Source: Caballeronia novacaledonica (GTDB lineage: Bacteria; Pseudomonadota; Gammaproteobacteria; Burkholderiales; Burkholderiaceae). From it: 64,000 bases of DNA. The position numbers and the translations under genes were made by a program. The first letter of the stretch is position 1. The number at the start of each line of letters is the position of its first letter. Where the stretch lies: contig NZ_OGTP01000001.1 in NCBI RefSeq assembly GCF_900258035.1, forward strand, positions 1 through 64,000, read 5' to 3'. A model generated the notes under the pieces. That model ran no database searches. It saw only the letters and a program-made list of their open reading frames with translations, and was not told where the DNA came from. Of the stretch, positions 8,575-16,623 are shown in pieces.

Positions 8575-9881
8575 GCGCGCTGCCGACACCTTTCGCCGAC
8601 GAGTCCTTCGGTATCGGCCGCTTCATCGAGCTGCTGCATCGCACGATCGGGCTCGATGCCGAATCGATCGGCGCGAACTCGGTGTCGCGCGCGGTGCGCG
8701 AGCGTTACAACCTGTGGCGCGAAGCACAGCGCGGCACGCCGGACGACTACTATCGCGCGGTCACGCAAGACGCCGCGCGCATGCAGGAACTGATCGAAGC
8801 GGTCGTCGTGCCGGAAACGTGGTTCTTTCGCGATCCCGAAGCCTTCGCCGCGCTCGCGCGTCTTGCGCGTGTGCGCCTGCACGAACGGCCCGCGAAACCG
8901 GTGCGCGTGCTGAGCGCGCCGTGCTCGACCGGCGAGGAAGCCTACACCGTCGCGATGGCGCTGCTCGAAGCGGGCATTCCCGCCGATCGCTTCACGATCG
9001 AAGCGATCGACGTGAGCGAACGCGCGCTCGCCATCGCGCGTCGCGCGCATTACGGGCGCAACGCGTTTCGCGGACGCGCGCTCGATTTTCGCGAGCGTCA
9101 TTTCCGTGCAGCCGATGGCGGCTGGCAACTCGATCCCGCCGTCGCGCAAAGCGTGCGCTTTTCGCAGGCCAATCTGCTGCAACTCGATACGCACGCGTTC
9201 GAACGGTTCGATTTCATTCTGTGCCGCAACGTGCTGATCTATTTCGACCGTGACACGCAAACCGCGGTGTTTCGCGTGCTCGACGGACTGCTCGCGCAAG
9301 GCGGCACGTTGTTCGTCGGTCCGGCGGAGACGGGACTTCTGATGCGCGAGGGCATGAGCTCCGCGAACATTCCGCTGGCATTCGCGTTCAATCGCGCCGA
9401 GCGCGAAAGTATCAGCGTCTTCGCTGGCGCCTGGCCGGCTCTTCCCGTGATGAAAACGCCGCCGCCGATGAAGTCCGCGTTCGTTCTGCCCGCATGGGCG
9501 AGCGCGCCGCTTGCGGTTCGTGCGGCGCCGGCGATCGAGCCGCGTGAGGAAACGCGCGTGCAGCCCAAGCCCGCAAACGGCCTCGCGCATGCGCGCCAAC
9601 TCGCCGATGCCGGACAACTCGACGACGCCGCGAGCGCGGCGCATGCGTATCTGGCCGTGAATTCATCGAACGCGGATGCGTATTATCTGCTCGGCGTGAT
9701 CGCCGATGCGCGTGGCGAACATCAGGCATCGCGCGGGCATTATCGTCGCGCGCTGTATCTCGAACCCGCGCATCGCGAGGCGCTCACGCACCTGGCCGCA
9801 TGTCTTTCGCTCGACGGCGACGAAAGCGGCGCGCGCCTGTTGCTCGCGCGCGCGGAACGCGTCACAGGAAGCACGCGATGA
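8571..9881 (+). CDS. wspC: WspC, CheR-type methyltransferase with TPR tail
   Basis: The 436-residue product has an N-terminal CheR methyltransferase domain (residues ~10-275). It carries the SAM-binding SAPCSTGEEAYTVAM motif, the FDFILCRNVLIYF motif and PETWFFRDPEAF. A Pro/Ala-rich linker follows, then C-terminal tetratricopeptide repeats (ANGLAHARQLADAGQLDDA and NADAYYLLGVIADARGEHQAS). This methyltransferase-TPR layout is diagnostic of WspC, which methylates WspA and raises its activity. I used the ATG at 8571, which overlaps the wspB stop; the longer open frame upstream is only the shadow of wspB. Confidence 0.92.
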   Translation: MSALPTPFADESFGIGRFIELLHRTIGLDAESIGANSVSRAVRERYNLWREAQRGTPDDYYRAVTQDAARMQELIEAVVVPETWFFRDPEAFAALARLARVRLHERPAKPVRVLSAPCSTGEEAYTVAMALLEAGIPADRFTIEAIDVSERALAIARRAHYGRNAFRGRALDFRERHFRAADGGWQLDPAVAQSVRFSQANLLQLDTHAFERFDFILCRNVLIYFDRDTQTAVFRVLDGLLAQGGTLFVGPAETGLLMREGMSSANIPLAFAFNRAERESISVFAGAWPALPVMKTPPPMKSAFVLPAWASAPLAVRAAPAIEPREETRVQPKPANGLAHARQLADAGQLDDAASAAHAYLAVNSSNADAYYLLGVIADARGEHQASRGHYRRALYLEPAHREALTHLAACLSLDGDESGARLLLARAERVTGSTR

Positions 9882-10612
9882 ACGCCCGCGACATCAACAT
9901 CACGATCGACATCGACGATTGCTGGAACCGCATCGGCGTGCGCGGCGATGCCTCGTGTCCCAAGCTCGAACGTTACGTGCATTGCCGCAATTGTCCGGTT
10001 CACGATGAAGCCGCATCGCGCGTGCTCGATCGCGTGGAAGCGCGCACGTCGATCGAACAGACGAGCGCGGTTTCATCGAACGGCGCGCGCAACGGCGGCG
10101 AGACCGGCACGCTTTCGTGTCTCGTGTTTCGCATCGGCGGCGAATGGCTCGGCTTGCCGACGACCGTCTGCGCGCAAGTCGCGCAACTGCGTCCGGTGCA
10201 TTCGCTGCCGCATCGGCGCAATCGCGCGGTGCTGGGCATCGTCAACGTGCGTGGCCGCCTGATCGTGTGTGCGTCGCTGGCGCGGCTCTTCGGCATCGAA
10301 GAACGCGCGGTGAACGACGTGTCGCCCAACAAGGCGCTCGATGCGCGCGAGCTCGGCCGTCTGCTCGTCATCGAGCGCGCGCAAGGCCGCGATCGTCACG
10401 CAAACGGCGATCACGAAGGTCCGGTCGCCTTTCCCGTCGATGCCGTCGACGGCGTGCATCGTTTCACGAGCGCGCAGCTTCAGCCCGTGCCCGCGACGCT
10501 CGCGCAGCGCCTGTCGTCGCATGCGCATGCGGTTGCCGCGTTCAAGGACGCGACCGTCGGCCTGCTCGACGCCGATCGTCTCATCGACAGCATGAACCGG
10601 AGCCTCACATGA
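9878..10612 (+). CDS. wspD: WspD, CheW-like adaptor with N-terminal extension
   Basis: The 244-residue protein is the second CheW-like adaptor of the operon. The CheW domain covers about residues 70-240 (CLVFRIGGEWLGLPTTVCAQV, LGIVNVRGRLIVCASL). In front is a 70-residue extension with Asp-rich MNARDINITIDIDDCWNR and a Cys pair in HCRNCPVH, as usual for WspD and of unknown role. The start overlaps the wspC stop (ATGA at 9878-9881) and its own stop overlaps wspE. It should join WspB in coupling WspA to WspE. Confidence 0.9.
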   Translation: MNARDINITIDIDDCWNRIGVRGDASCPKLERYVHCRNCPVHDEAASRVLDRVEARTSIEQTSAVSSNGARNGGETGTLSCLVFRIGGEWLGLPTTVCAQVAQLRPVHSLPHRRNRAVLGIVNVRGRLIVCASLARLFGIEERAVNDVSPNKALDARELGRLLVIERAQGRDRHANGDHEGPVAFPVDAVDGVHRFTSAQLQPVPATLAQRLSSHAHAVAAFKDATVGLLDADRLIDSMNRSLT

Positions 10613-12840
10613 CGAGCATCGATCCGGGCCGCTCGTCGTTGCTCGAACTCTTTCAGGAAGAGGCGCGCGGGCAGGCGCAGATTCTTTCCGACGGCCTCAT
10701 CGCGCTCGAACGCGCGCCGCGCGATCCGGTCACGCTCGAAGCGAGCATGCGCGCCGCGCATTCGCTGAAGGGCGCGGCGCGCGTCGTTGGCGTGCCGGTC
10801 GGCGTGACGCTCGCGCACGTGATGGAAGATTGCTTCGTCGCCGCGCAGGACGGGCGCGTCGTGCTCGACGCGGGCTATATCGACATGCTGCTGCGTGGCG
10901 TCGATCTGATCGTGCAGATCGGCGAGGCGCGCGACATCGACGCGCAAACGACGCTCGAACGCGATGTCGATGCGTTCGTCGATGCGCTCAACGCGCGTAT
11001 CGACGGCTCGGAAGCGCCGCTTTCCCAAGCGCTTACGCTCGACGAAACGCCCGAGCCGGTTCAGGCGCCCGCACGCACGAACGAAGCCCGCATGCTGCGC
11101 ATGCGCGCCGACACGCTCGATCGCCTGTTGAGCCATTCGGGTGAATCGCTCGTCGAATCGCGCTGGCTGAAGCCGTTTTCGCAATCGATGCTGCGCGTGA
11201 AGCGCATCCAGCACGATGCGAGCCGCGCGCTCGAACGTCTGCACGAAACGCTCACCGAAACGAACGCGGCGCAGCTCGATGCCCGCGCCCACGCCGCGCT
11301 CGACGAAGTGCGGCGCCTGACGGCCGAAGCGCATCATCAGTTGAGCGAGCGCCTGGCGGAACTCGAAAACTTCGATCGCCGCTCGACGCATCTCGCGCAG
11401 CAGATCTACGACGAAGCGCTCGCGTGCCGCATGCGTCCTTTCGTCGATGCGACCGGCGGCTTCGCGCGCATGGTGCGCGACGTCGCGCGCGGGCTCGGCA
11501 AGGACGTGCGCCTCGTCATCGCCGGCGAGAACACGCAGGTGGACCGCGATATTCTCGATCTGCTCGACGCGCCGCTCGGCCATCTGCTGCGCAACGCGGT
11601 CGATCACGGCATCGAGGAATCGTCGTTGCGCCGGGCGCTCGGCAAGCCCGAAACCGGCACCATCACGCTCGAAGCGCGCCATAGCGCGGGCTCGCTTTTC
11701 ATCAGCGTGTCCGACGACGGCGCGGGCGTCGATCTCGATGCGCTGCGCCGCGCCGTCGTGCGCAAGCAGCTCGCGAACGAAGACACCGCCGAGCGTCTCA
11801 CGGAAGCGGAACTGCTCGAATTCCTCTTTCTGCCCGGCTTCTCGATGCGCGATGCCGTCACCGATGTATCCGGGCGCGGCGTCGGCCTCGACGCGGTGCA
11901 GGACGTCGTGCGGCAAGTGCGCGGCAGCGTGCGCGTGACGCAGGAAGCGCATGCGGGCACGCGCTTCACGTTGCAGTTGCCGCTCACGCTCTCGGTGATC
12001 CGCAGCCTGATCGTCGAGATCGCGGGCGAGCCTTACGGCCTGCCGCTCGCGCACGTCGCGCGCACGCTGGTGCTGCCCGCGAGCGCCATCGACATGCTGG
12101 AAGGCCAGCAGCACTTCTCGTTCGACGGCAAGCGCGTCGGCCTCGTCACCGCGCATCAGATTTTGCAGACCGACGCATTCGAAGCGGCGAGCGACATGCT
12201 CAACGTCGTCGTAATCGGGCAGGGCGCGGCGAGCTATGGCATCGTCATCGATCGCTTCCTGGGCGAGCGCATGCTCGTCGTGCAGCCGCTCGACAAGCGG
12301 CTCGGCAAGGTGCGCAACATCGCGGCGGGCGCGCTGATGGAAAACGGCGATCCGCTGCTCATCGCCGATCTCGACGACTGGCTGCGCTCCGTCGAAAAGC
12401 TCGTCGGCAGCGGCGAACTCGGGCGCGTGGGCGCGGGCGCGGCGCGGGCCAGCGTGACGAGCGCGAAGCGCGTGCTCGTCGTCGACGATTCGCTCACGGT
12501 GCGCGAGCTCGAACGCAAGCTGCTCGCGTCGCGCGGCTATGCCGTATCCGTCGCGGTCGATGGCATGGACGGCTGGAACGCGGTGCGCGGCGAGCGCTTC
12601 GACCTCGTCATCACCGATATCGACATGCCGCGTCTCGACGGCATCGAACTGGTCACGCTGATCAAGCGCGACGCGCAGCTTGCCGGTCTGCCGGTGATGA
12701 TCGTGTCGTACAAGGATCGCGCGGAGGATCGTCAACGCGGCCTCGACGCGGGCGCGGACTATTACCTCGCGAAAGGCAGTTTCCACGACCAGGCGCTCAT
12801 CGACGCGGTGCGCGATCTCATCGGCGAGGCGAAGTCATGA
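10609..12840 (+). CDS. wspE: WspE, hybrid CheA-type histidine kinase with receiver domain
   Basis: The 743-residue hybrid kinase has, in order: an Hpt domain with phospho-acceptor His51 in AAHSLKGAAR; a dimerisation region; a HATPase domain with the N-box LLRNAVDHGIEE, the DDGAGVDLDALRRA box and the GRGVGLDAVQDVV box; a CheW-like domain (LIVEIAGEPYGLPL); and a C-terminal receiver with Asp670 in ITDIDMPRLDG. In the Wsp pathway WspE phosphorylates the diguanylate cyclase WspR and the methylesterase WspF. ATGA overlaps on both sides imply tight translational coupling. Confidence 0.94.
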   Translation: MTSIDPGRSSLLELFQEEARGQAQILSDGLIALERAPRDPVTLEASMRAAHSLKGAARVVGVPVGVTLAHVMEDCFVAAQDGRVVLDAGYIDMLLRGVDLIVQIGEARDIDAQTTLERDVDAFVDALNARIDGSEAPLSQALTLDETPEPVQAPARTNEARMLRMRADTLDRLLSHSGESLVESRWLKPFSQSMLRVKRIQHDASRALERLHETLTETNAAQLDARAHAALDEVRRLTAEAHHQLSERLAELENFDRRSTHLAQQIYDEALACRMRPFVDATGGFARMVRDVARGLGKDVRLVIAGENTQVDRDILDLLDAPLGHLLRNAVDHGIEESSLRRALGKPETGTITLEARHSAGSLFISVSDDGAGVDLDALRRAVVRKQLANEDTAERLTEAELLEFLFLPGFSMRDAVTDVSGRGVGLDAVQDVVRQVRGSVRVTQEAHAGTRFTLQLPLTLSVIRSLIVEIAGEPYGLPLAHVARTLVLPASAIDMLEGQQHFSFDGKRVGLVTAHQILQTDAFEAASDMLNVVVIGQGAASYGIVIDRFLGERMLVVQPLDKRLGKVRNIAAGALMENGDPLLIADLDDWLRSVEKLVGSGELGRVGAGAARASVTSAKRVLVVDDSLTVRELERKLLASRGYAVSVAVDGMDGWNAVRGERFDLVITDIDMPRLDGIELVTLIKRDAQLAGLPVMIVSYKDRAEDRQRGLDAGADYYLAKGSFHDQALIDAVRDLIGEAKS

Positions 12841-13856
12841 AGCTCGGCATCGTCAACGACGTTCCGCTCGCGGTCGAAGCGCTGCGGCGCGCGCTCGCGG
12901 CGCGGCCCGACTTCGAGATCGCGTGGGTCGCGCACGACGGCCAGCAGGCCATCGACTATTGCGCGGCGCACACGCCCGACGTCGTGCTGATGGATCTCGT
13001 GATGCCGAACATCGACGGCGTGCAGGCGTCGCGGACCATCATGGCGCGTTCGCCGTGCGCGATTCTCGTCGTGACCGTGGATGTCGGCGCGAACGCCTGG
13101 CGCGTGTATGAAGCAATGGGCGCGGGCGCGCTCGATGCCGTCGATACGCCCGCGCTCGCCGGCGCCGATGCCCGTCGCGGCGCGGCGGCGCTGATCGCGA
13201 AGATCGATCAGATCGGCGCGCGGCTTGCGTCGTCGAACGTTTCGATCGTGCCGAAGAGCGATGCGCGGCTCGTCGCGATCGGCGCGTCGGCGGGCGGACC
13301 GGCCGCGCTCGCGGCGCTGCTCGGCGCGCTGCCGAAGGACTTCGCGGCGGCAATCGTCATCGTGCAGCACGTGGATCGCGCGTTCGCGGAAGGCATGGCG
13401 CAATGGCTCCACGCGCAATCGGCGTTGCCCGTGCGTGTCGCGCGCGAGGGCGACAAACCCGTGCCGGGCGAAGTGCTGCTCGCCGCCACCAACGATCATC
13501 TCCATTTCGCCGATGCCGCGCGCCTCGGCTACACCGCGCATCCCGAGCAACTGCCTTACCGGCCTTCCGTCGATGTGTTCTTTCAGAGCGTGACCGAGCA
13601 CTGGACCGGCCGCGCGATCGGCGTGCTGCTGACGGGCATGGGCCGCGACGGCGCGATCGGCCTCAAGGCGATGCGCGCGAAGGGCTATCACACGATCGCG
13701 CAAGACGAGGCGACGAGCGCGGTGTACGGCATGCCGAAGGCCGCGGCCGCGCTCCATGCGGCGGCGTCGATCCTGCCGCTGCCGCGCATCGCCGATGCCA
13801 TCGTTCGTGCATTCGACTCAAGAACATCGAACAATAATCAAAGGACACGTTCATGA
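12837..13856 (+). CDS. wspF: WspF, CheB-type methylesterase response regulator
   Basis: The 339-residue protein has an N-terminal receiver domain with Asp53 (VVLMDLVMPNIDG) and a C-terminal CheB methylesterase domain. The Ser-His-Asp triad is visible as Ser150 (GASAGGP), His177 (QHVD) and Asp270 (GMGRDGA). WspF removes methyl groups from WspA and resets the pathway; in pseudomonads its loss causes constitutive c-di-GMP synthesis and wrinkly colonies. The frame is intact here, so the circuit should be adaptable. Start and stop both overlap neighbours by ATGA. Confidence 0.93.
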   Translation: MKLGIVNDVPLAVEALRRALAARPDFEIAWVAHDGQQAIDYCAAHTPDVVLMDLVMPNIDGVQASRTIMARSPCAILVVTVDVGANAWRVYEAMGAGALDAVDTPALAGADARRGAAALIAKIDQIGARLASSNVSIVPKSDARLVAIGASAGGPAALAALLGALPKDFAAAIVIVQHVDRAFAEGMAQWLHAQSALPVRVAREGDKPVPGEVLLAATNDHLHFADAARLGYTAHPEQLPYRPSVDVFFQSVTEHWTGRAIGVLLTGMGRDGAIGLKAMRAKGYHTIAQDEATSAVYGMPKAAAALHAAASILPLPRIADAIVRAFDSRTSNNNQRTRS

Positions 13857-14971
13857 AACTTCCTCATCCCGATCCGCTGGCCGAGCGCGCGAAACGGGCA
13901 GCGGCGCAAGCGGCGGCGAGCATCGAGCGCGCGGGGTCGCGTTCGATGGCGGACGAGCGCGCCGTGTCCGACCTGCTCGCGGCCGCGTTGAACGCGCCGC
14001 CCGCCGCCGAGTTGCCCGTGATGGTCCTGCTCGTGGACGATCAGGCGATCATCGCGGAGGCGCTGCGCCGCGCGCTCGCGGAAGAGACGAACGTCGATCT
14101 GCATTACTGCGCCAATCCGGAAGAGGCGTTGCGCACCGCGCAGGAAACGCGGCCGACCGTGATTCTGCAAGACCTCGTGATGCCCGGCGTCGATGGCCTC
14201 ACGCTCGTGCGCCAATACCGCGAGCATCCCGCGACACGCGATATCCCGATCATCGTGCTCTCGACGAAGGAAGAGCCGCGCATCAAGAGCGCGGCGTTCG
14301 CGGCGGGCGCGAACGATTACCTCGTGAAGCTGCCCGATACGATCGAACTCGTCGCGCGCGTGCGCTATCACTCGCGTTCGTATCAGAATCTGTTGCAGCG
14401 CGACGAGGCGTATCGCGCGCTGCGTCAATCGCAGCAGAAATTGCTCGAAACGAACCTGGAATTGCAGCGGCTGACGCATTCGGACGGGCTCACCGGTTTG
14501 TCGAATCGCCGCCGTCTCGACGATTATCTGGACGCCGAATGGCGGCGTGCGGCGCGCGAGCACGCGGCTATCGGCTTCCTGATGATCGATGTCGATAACT
14601 TCAAGTCGTACAACGACACATACGGACACGTCGCCGGCGACGATGTGCTGAAGCTCGTCGCGCATACGATCGAAACGAGCCTCAACAGCCCCACCGATCT
14701 CGCCGCGCGTTTCGGCGGCGAGGAGTTCGCGGTGGTGCTGCTGTCGTCGTCGGCGCCGGGATTGCGGCTGCTCGGCGAGAAGATACGCATCGCGGTGGAA
14801 GCGCTCAACGTGCCGCATACGGGATCGGCGAGCGGGCGCGTGACGATCAGCATCGGCGGCGCGACGCAGATGGCCACACATGACGATGCGTCGAAACAGC
14901 TCGTGGAAGCGGCGGATCTCGCGCTTTATCGCGCGAAGCGGGACGGGAAGAATCGCGTGATCATCACGTGA
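13853..14971 (+). CDS. wspR: WspR, receiver-GGDEF diguanylate cyclase
   Basis: The 372-residue output protein has an N-terminal extension of about 50 residues, a receiver domain with Asp107 (ILQDLVMPGVDG), a coiled-coil linker (ALRQSQQKLLETNLELQRL) and a GGDEF domain with an intact GGEEF active site at 288-292. Phosphorylation by WspE should drive oligomerisation and c-di-GMP synthesis. The allosteric I-site, RxxD five residues before GGEEF in WspR, reads S-P-T-D here (279-282). The Arg is replaced by Ser while Asp282 stays, so product inhibition may be weak or absent. It is the last gene of the seven-gene operon, followed by a terminator. Confidence 0.94.
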   Translation: MKLPHPDPLAERAKRAAAQAAASIERAGSRSMADERAVSDLLAAALNAPPAAELPVMVLLVDDQAIIAEALRRALAEETNVDLHYCANPEEALRTAQETRPTVILQDLVMPGVDGLTLVRQYREHPATRDIPIIVLSTKEEPRIKSAAFAAGANDYLVKLPDTIELVARVRYHSRSYQNLLQRDEAYRALRQSQQKLLETNLELQRLTHSDGLTGLSNRRRLDDYLDAEWRRAAREHAAIGFLMIDVDNFKSYNDTYGHVAGDDVLKLVAHTIETSLNSPTDLAARFGGEEFAVVLLSSSAPGLRLLGEKIRIAVEALNVPHTGSASGRVTISIGGATQMATHDDASKQLVEAADLALYRAKRDGKNRVIIT

Positions 14972-14995
14972 TTCGCCGCTTTTCAGGCGGGCAAA

Positions 14996-15029
14996 AAAAC
15001 GCGCGGCCTCGAAGCAAGGCCGCGCGTTT
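14996..15029 (+). terminator. Terminator behind wspR, likely bidirectional
   Basis: AAAACGCGCGGCCT pairs with AGGCCGCGCGTTT around a 7-base loop, giving a very GC-rich stem flanked by A and T runs. It lies 25 bases behind the wspR stop and 19 bases from the convergent DUF1328 gene, so it can serve both. Confidence 0.85.
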
Positions 15030-15047
15030 CGTTTTACGAGCGCTGCG

Positions 15048-15209
15048 TCATCGCCTGAACACGCCGAGCAGCAATGTCGCCAGAAATATCACGATGAAAA
15101 TGAAGAACAGGATCTTGGCGATTTCCGCCGCGCCCGTTGCGATGCCGCCGAAGCCGAAGAAGGCCGCGATGATCGCGATGATGAAGAAGATGACAGCGTA
15201 ACGGAGCAT
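15048..15209 (-). CDS. DUF1328 (YtjA-like) small membrane protein, 53 residues
   Basis: The ATG at 15209 has a strong ribosome binding site (GGGAGGG) and gives a 53-residue, two-helix membrane protein: [21 protein letters not shown], a short loop with GAAEIAKI, then [17 protein letters not shown]. This is the classic DUF1328/YtjA pattern, a widespread small inner-membrane protein often induced by stress. Its molecular role is not known. The longer frame reading from 15335 is not needed. Confidence 0.85.
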   Translation of the reverse strand: MLRYAVIFFIIAIIAAFFGFGGIATGAAEIAKILFFIFIVIFLATLLLGVFRR

Positions 15210-15402
15210 GAAGCCCTCCCGTGTGGATCGGTTGATCGGTTGACTCGCCCGCCGCTTTCGCTCATCGGGTTCTTGCCGCGCATCGTTCAAAGCAACGGGC
15301 GTGCCCAGCGCGCTCACGATGCAAAAACGCCGCAACGCTAGAGAACATTGCGGCGTCGCGGATCGCGTCCCTTCGTTGACGCGATGGGCCCGGCTGTCGA
15401 GG

Positions 15403-15570
15403 CTAACGGCCTAGTGTGCGATCGGAGTCGGAATCGTCGTCGTCTTCGTCGTCGTCGACGCTATTGAGCGCATCCGGCAGGTTGTTCTCCAGTTCATCGC
15501 GTTCGATCTGATCGGCTAGGTCGAGGGATTTGCGCGTGGCGGGACCGGATGGGCGATTGGCTCCAGACAT
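15403..15570 (-). CDS. Small highly acidic protein, 55 residues, uncharacterised
   Basis: The ATG at 15570 is preceded by a near-ideal ribosome binding site (AAGGAG, 7 bases spacing) and opens a 55-codon frame to TAG at 15403. The product begins [15 protein letters not shown] and ends in a striking acidic run ([14 protein letters not shown]) followed by RTLGR. About a third of the residues are Asp or Glu. No membrane segment or Cys is present. It could be a stress or nucleic-acid-mimic type protein, but I know no family for it. It sits near the DUF1328 gene on the same strand, 193 bp upstream, and could be co-transcribed. Confidence 0.7.
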   Translation of the reverse strand: MSGANRPSGPATRKSLDLADQIERDELENNLPDALNSVDDDEDDDDSDSDRTLGR

Positions 15571-15869
15571 GGCGTACTCCTTGAACAGATTTCAAAGCCG
15601 CGCCGACGATTCGGCGCGAACCAACTGACTAGCAAGGCATGTACGCGCCGGGCTGAAGCGCCGCCTTAAAGGATCGCTTAAGGATCGCTCGAGGATCATT
15701 CGGGCGGCGAGTTGAACGGCTGGTGCTGCTGGGAAAGAAACGCAGTCCCAAACTTGCAAGCGGGACGGCAGATTTTGCGTGCCGGCGCGTAAAGACCAGT
15801 ATGCACCGGACGGGCGTCGAGGCAAAGAGGGCGCGCGCTTTTGATGCGGCGCGCGTTTTGCATTACGCA
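15571..15869. other. Non-coding interval between the acidic-protein gene and lysE
   Basis: This 299-base stretch holds the upstream region of the small acidic protein gene and the 3' flank of the LysE-type gene. I see no convincing frame. Near 15663-15695 the motif GGATCGCT/GGATC recurs three times at short spacing (AGGATCGCTTAAGGATCGCT then GAGGATC). A GC-rich inverted segment around 15829-15856 (GGCGCGCGC ... GCGCGCG then TTTT) may act as a weak terminator for the lysE-like gene. Confidence 0.4.
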
Positions 15870-16484
15870 TCAATCGAAGAAATGGGCAACGATCGGATAC
15901 AGCGACAGCACGAGCAACGCGGCCATCGTGATGTTGAAGATGCGCAGCCAGCGCGGATTCGCGAGAAAGCGCCGCAGCGACATGCCGAACGCCGCCCACA
16001 TCGTGATACACGGCAGGCCGATCACGACGAGCACCAGCGCCATCAGCGCCGCGTTCAGCGAGAGGCTCGCGTGCAGATGGATGGTCGTCGCCGCGGTGAG
16101 CACCATCATCCACGCTTTGGGATTGATCCACTGGAACGCGATCGCTTCGTGAAAGCGCATCGGGCGGGCCTGGCCGTCGCGCATCTGCACCGACGACGAC
16201 GTGCCGATCTTCCACGCCAGATACAGCAGATACGCGACGCTGGCCGCCTCCAGCACGGTGTAGAGCCACGGCAGGCGCTCGAACGCCTGCGACAGTCCGA
16301 GACCGACCGCGATCATGAGAATCGCCATGCCGGCGCTGATGCCGAGCACGTGCGGCACCGTGCGCTTCAGCCCGAAGTTGACGCCCGACGCGAGCAGCAT
16401 CGTGTTGTTGGGGCCGGGCGTGATCGTCGTCACCAGCGCGAACAGCGCGGCGGCGGGCAGGGCATTGAAGAGTTCCGTGGGCAT
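15870..16484 (-). CDS. LysE/RhtB-family amino-acid exporter
   Basis: The 204-residue integral membrane protein has about six hydrophobic segments and the family signature ITPGPNNTMLLASGVNFGLKR near its N terminus, then FQWINPKAWMM in the middle. It exports amino acids or related metabolites across the inner membrane; the substrate cannot be read from sequence. I used the ATG at 16484, preceded by CCGGAG; the 73-residue upward extension is Arg-rich shadow sequence. The upstream region carries repeated GGTAC elements that look like regulator sites, although no dedicated regulator gene is next to it. Confidence 0.88.
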   Translation of the reverse strand: MPTELFNALPAAALFALVTTITPGPNNTMLLASGVNFGLKRTVPHVLGISAGMAILMIAVGLGLSQAFERLPWLYTVLEAASVAYLLYLAWKIGTSSSVQMRDGQARPMRFHEAIAFQWINPKAWMMVLTAATTIHLHASLSLNAALMALVLVVIGLPCITMWAAFGMSLRRFLANPRWLRIFNITMAALLVLSLYPIVAHFFD

Positions 16485-16533
16485 GGCGCGCTCCGGTAAT
16501 TGCAGATTCGATGGCGCCAAGTGTACGGAAGTA

Positions 16534-16577
16534 TTCCGGTACAGTACCGGTACAGATCGACAGAAGGATTCCGGTAC
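16534..16577 (-). promoter_or_regulatory. Cluster of GGTAC/CCGGTAC repeats in front of the LysE-type gene
   Basis: Within 44 bases the 9-mer TTCCGGTAC occurs twice (16534-16542 and 16569-16577). An inverted repeat CCGGTAC-A-GTACCGG lies at 16536-16550, and the 10-mer palindrome GTACCGGTAC at 16544-16553. The cluster sits 50-93 bases upstream of the exporter start, where an operator and promoter would be. It resembles sites used by MocR/GntR-type regulators, but that identification is a guess. Confidence 0.5.
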
Positions 16578-16623
16578 GGCTCGCAGGCGTGGCGGACCGG
16601 CCCGCCACGCGTGTCGGCGAGCG

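Noticed and set aside
10480..12786. 768-codon open frame on the minus strand opposite wspE
   Set aside because: The protein is Arg/His/Ala-rich with no motif, and lies entirely opposite a well-supported gene; it is a codon-bias shadow of GC-rich DNA.
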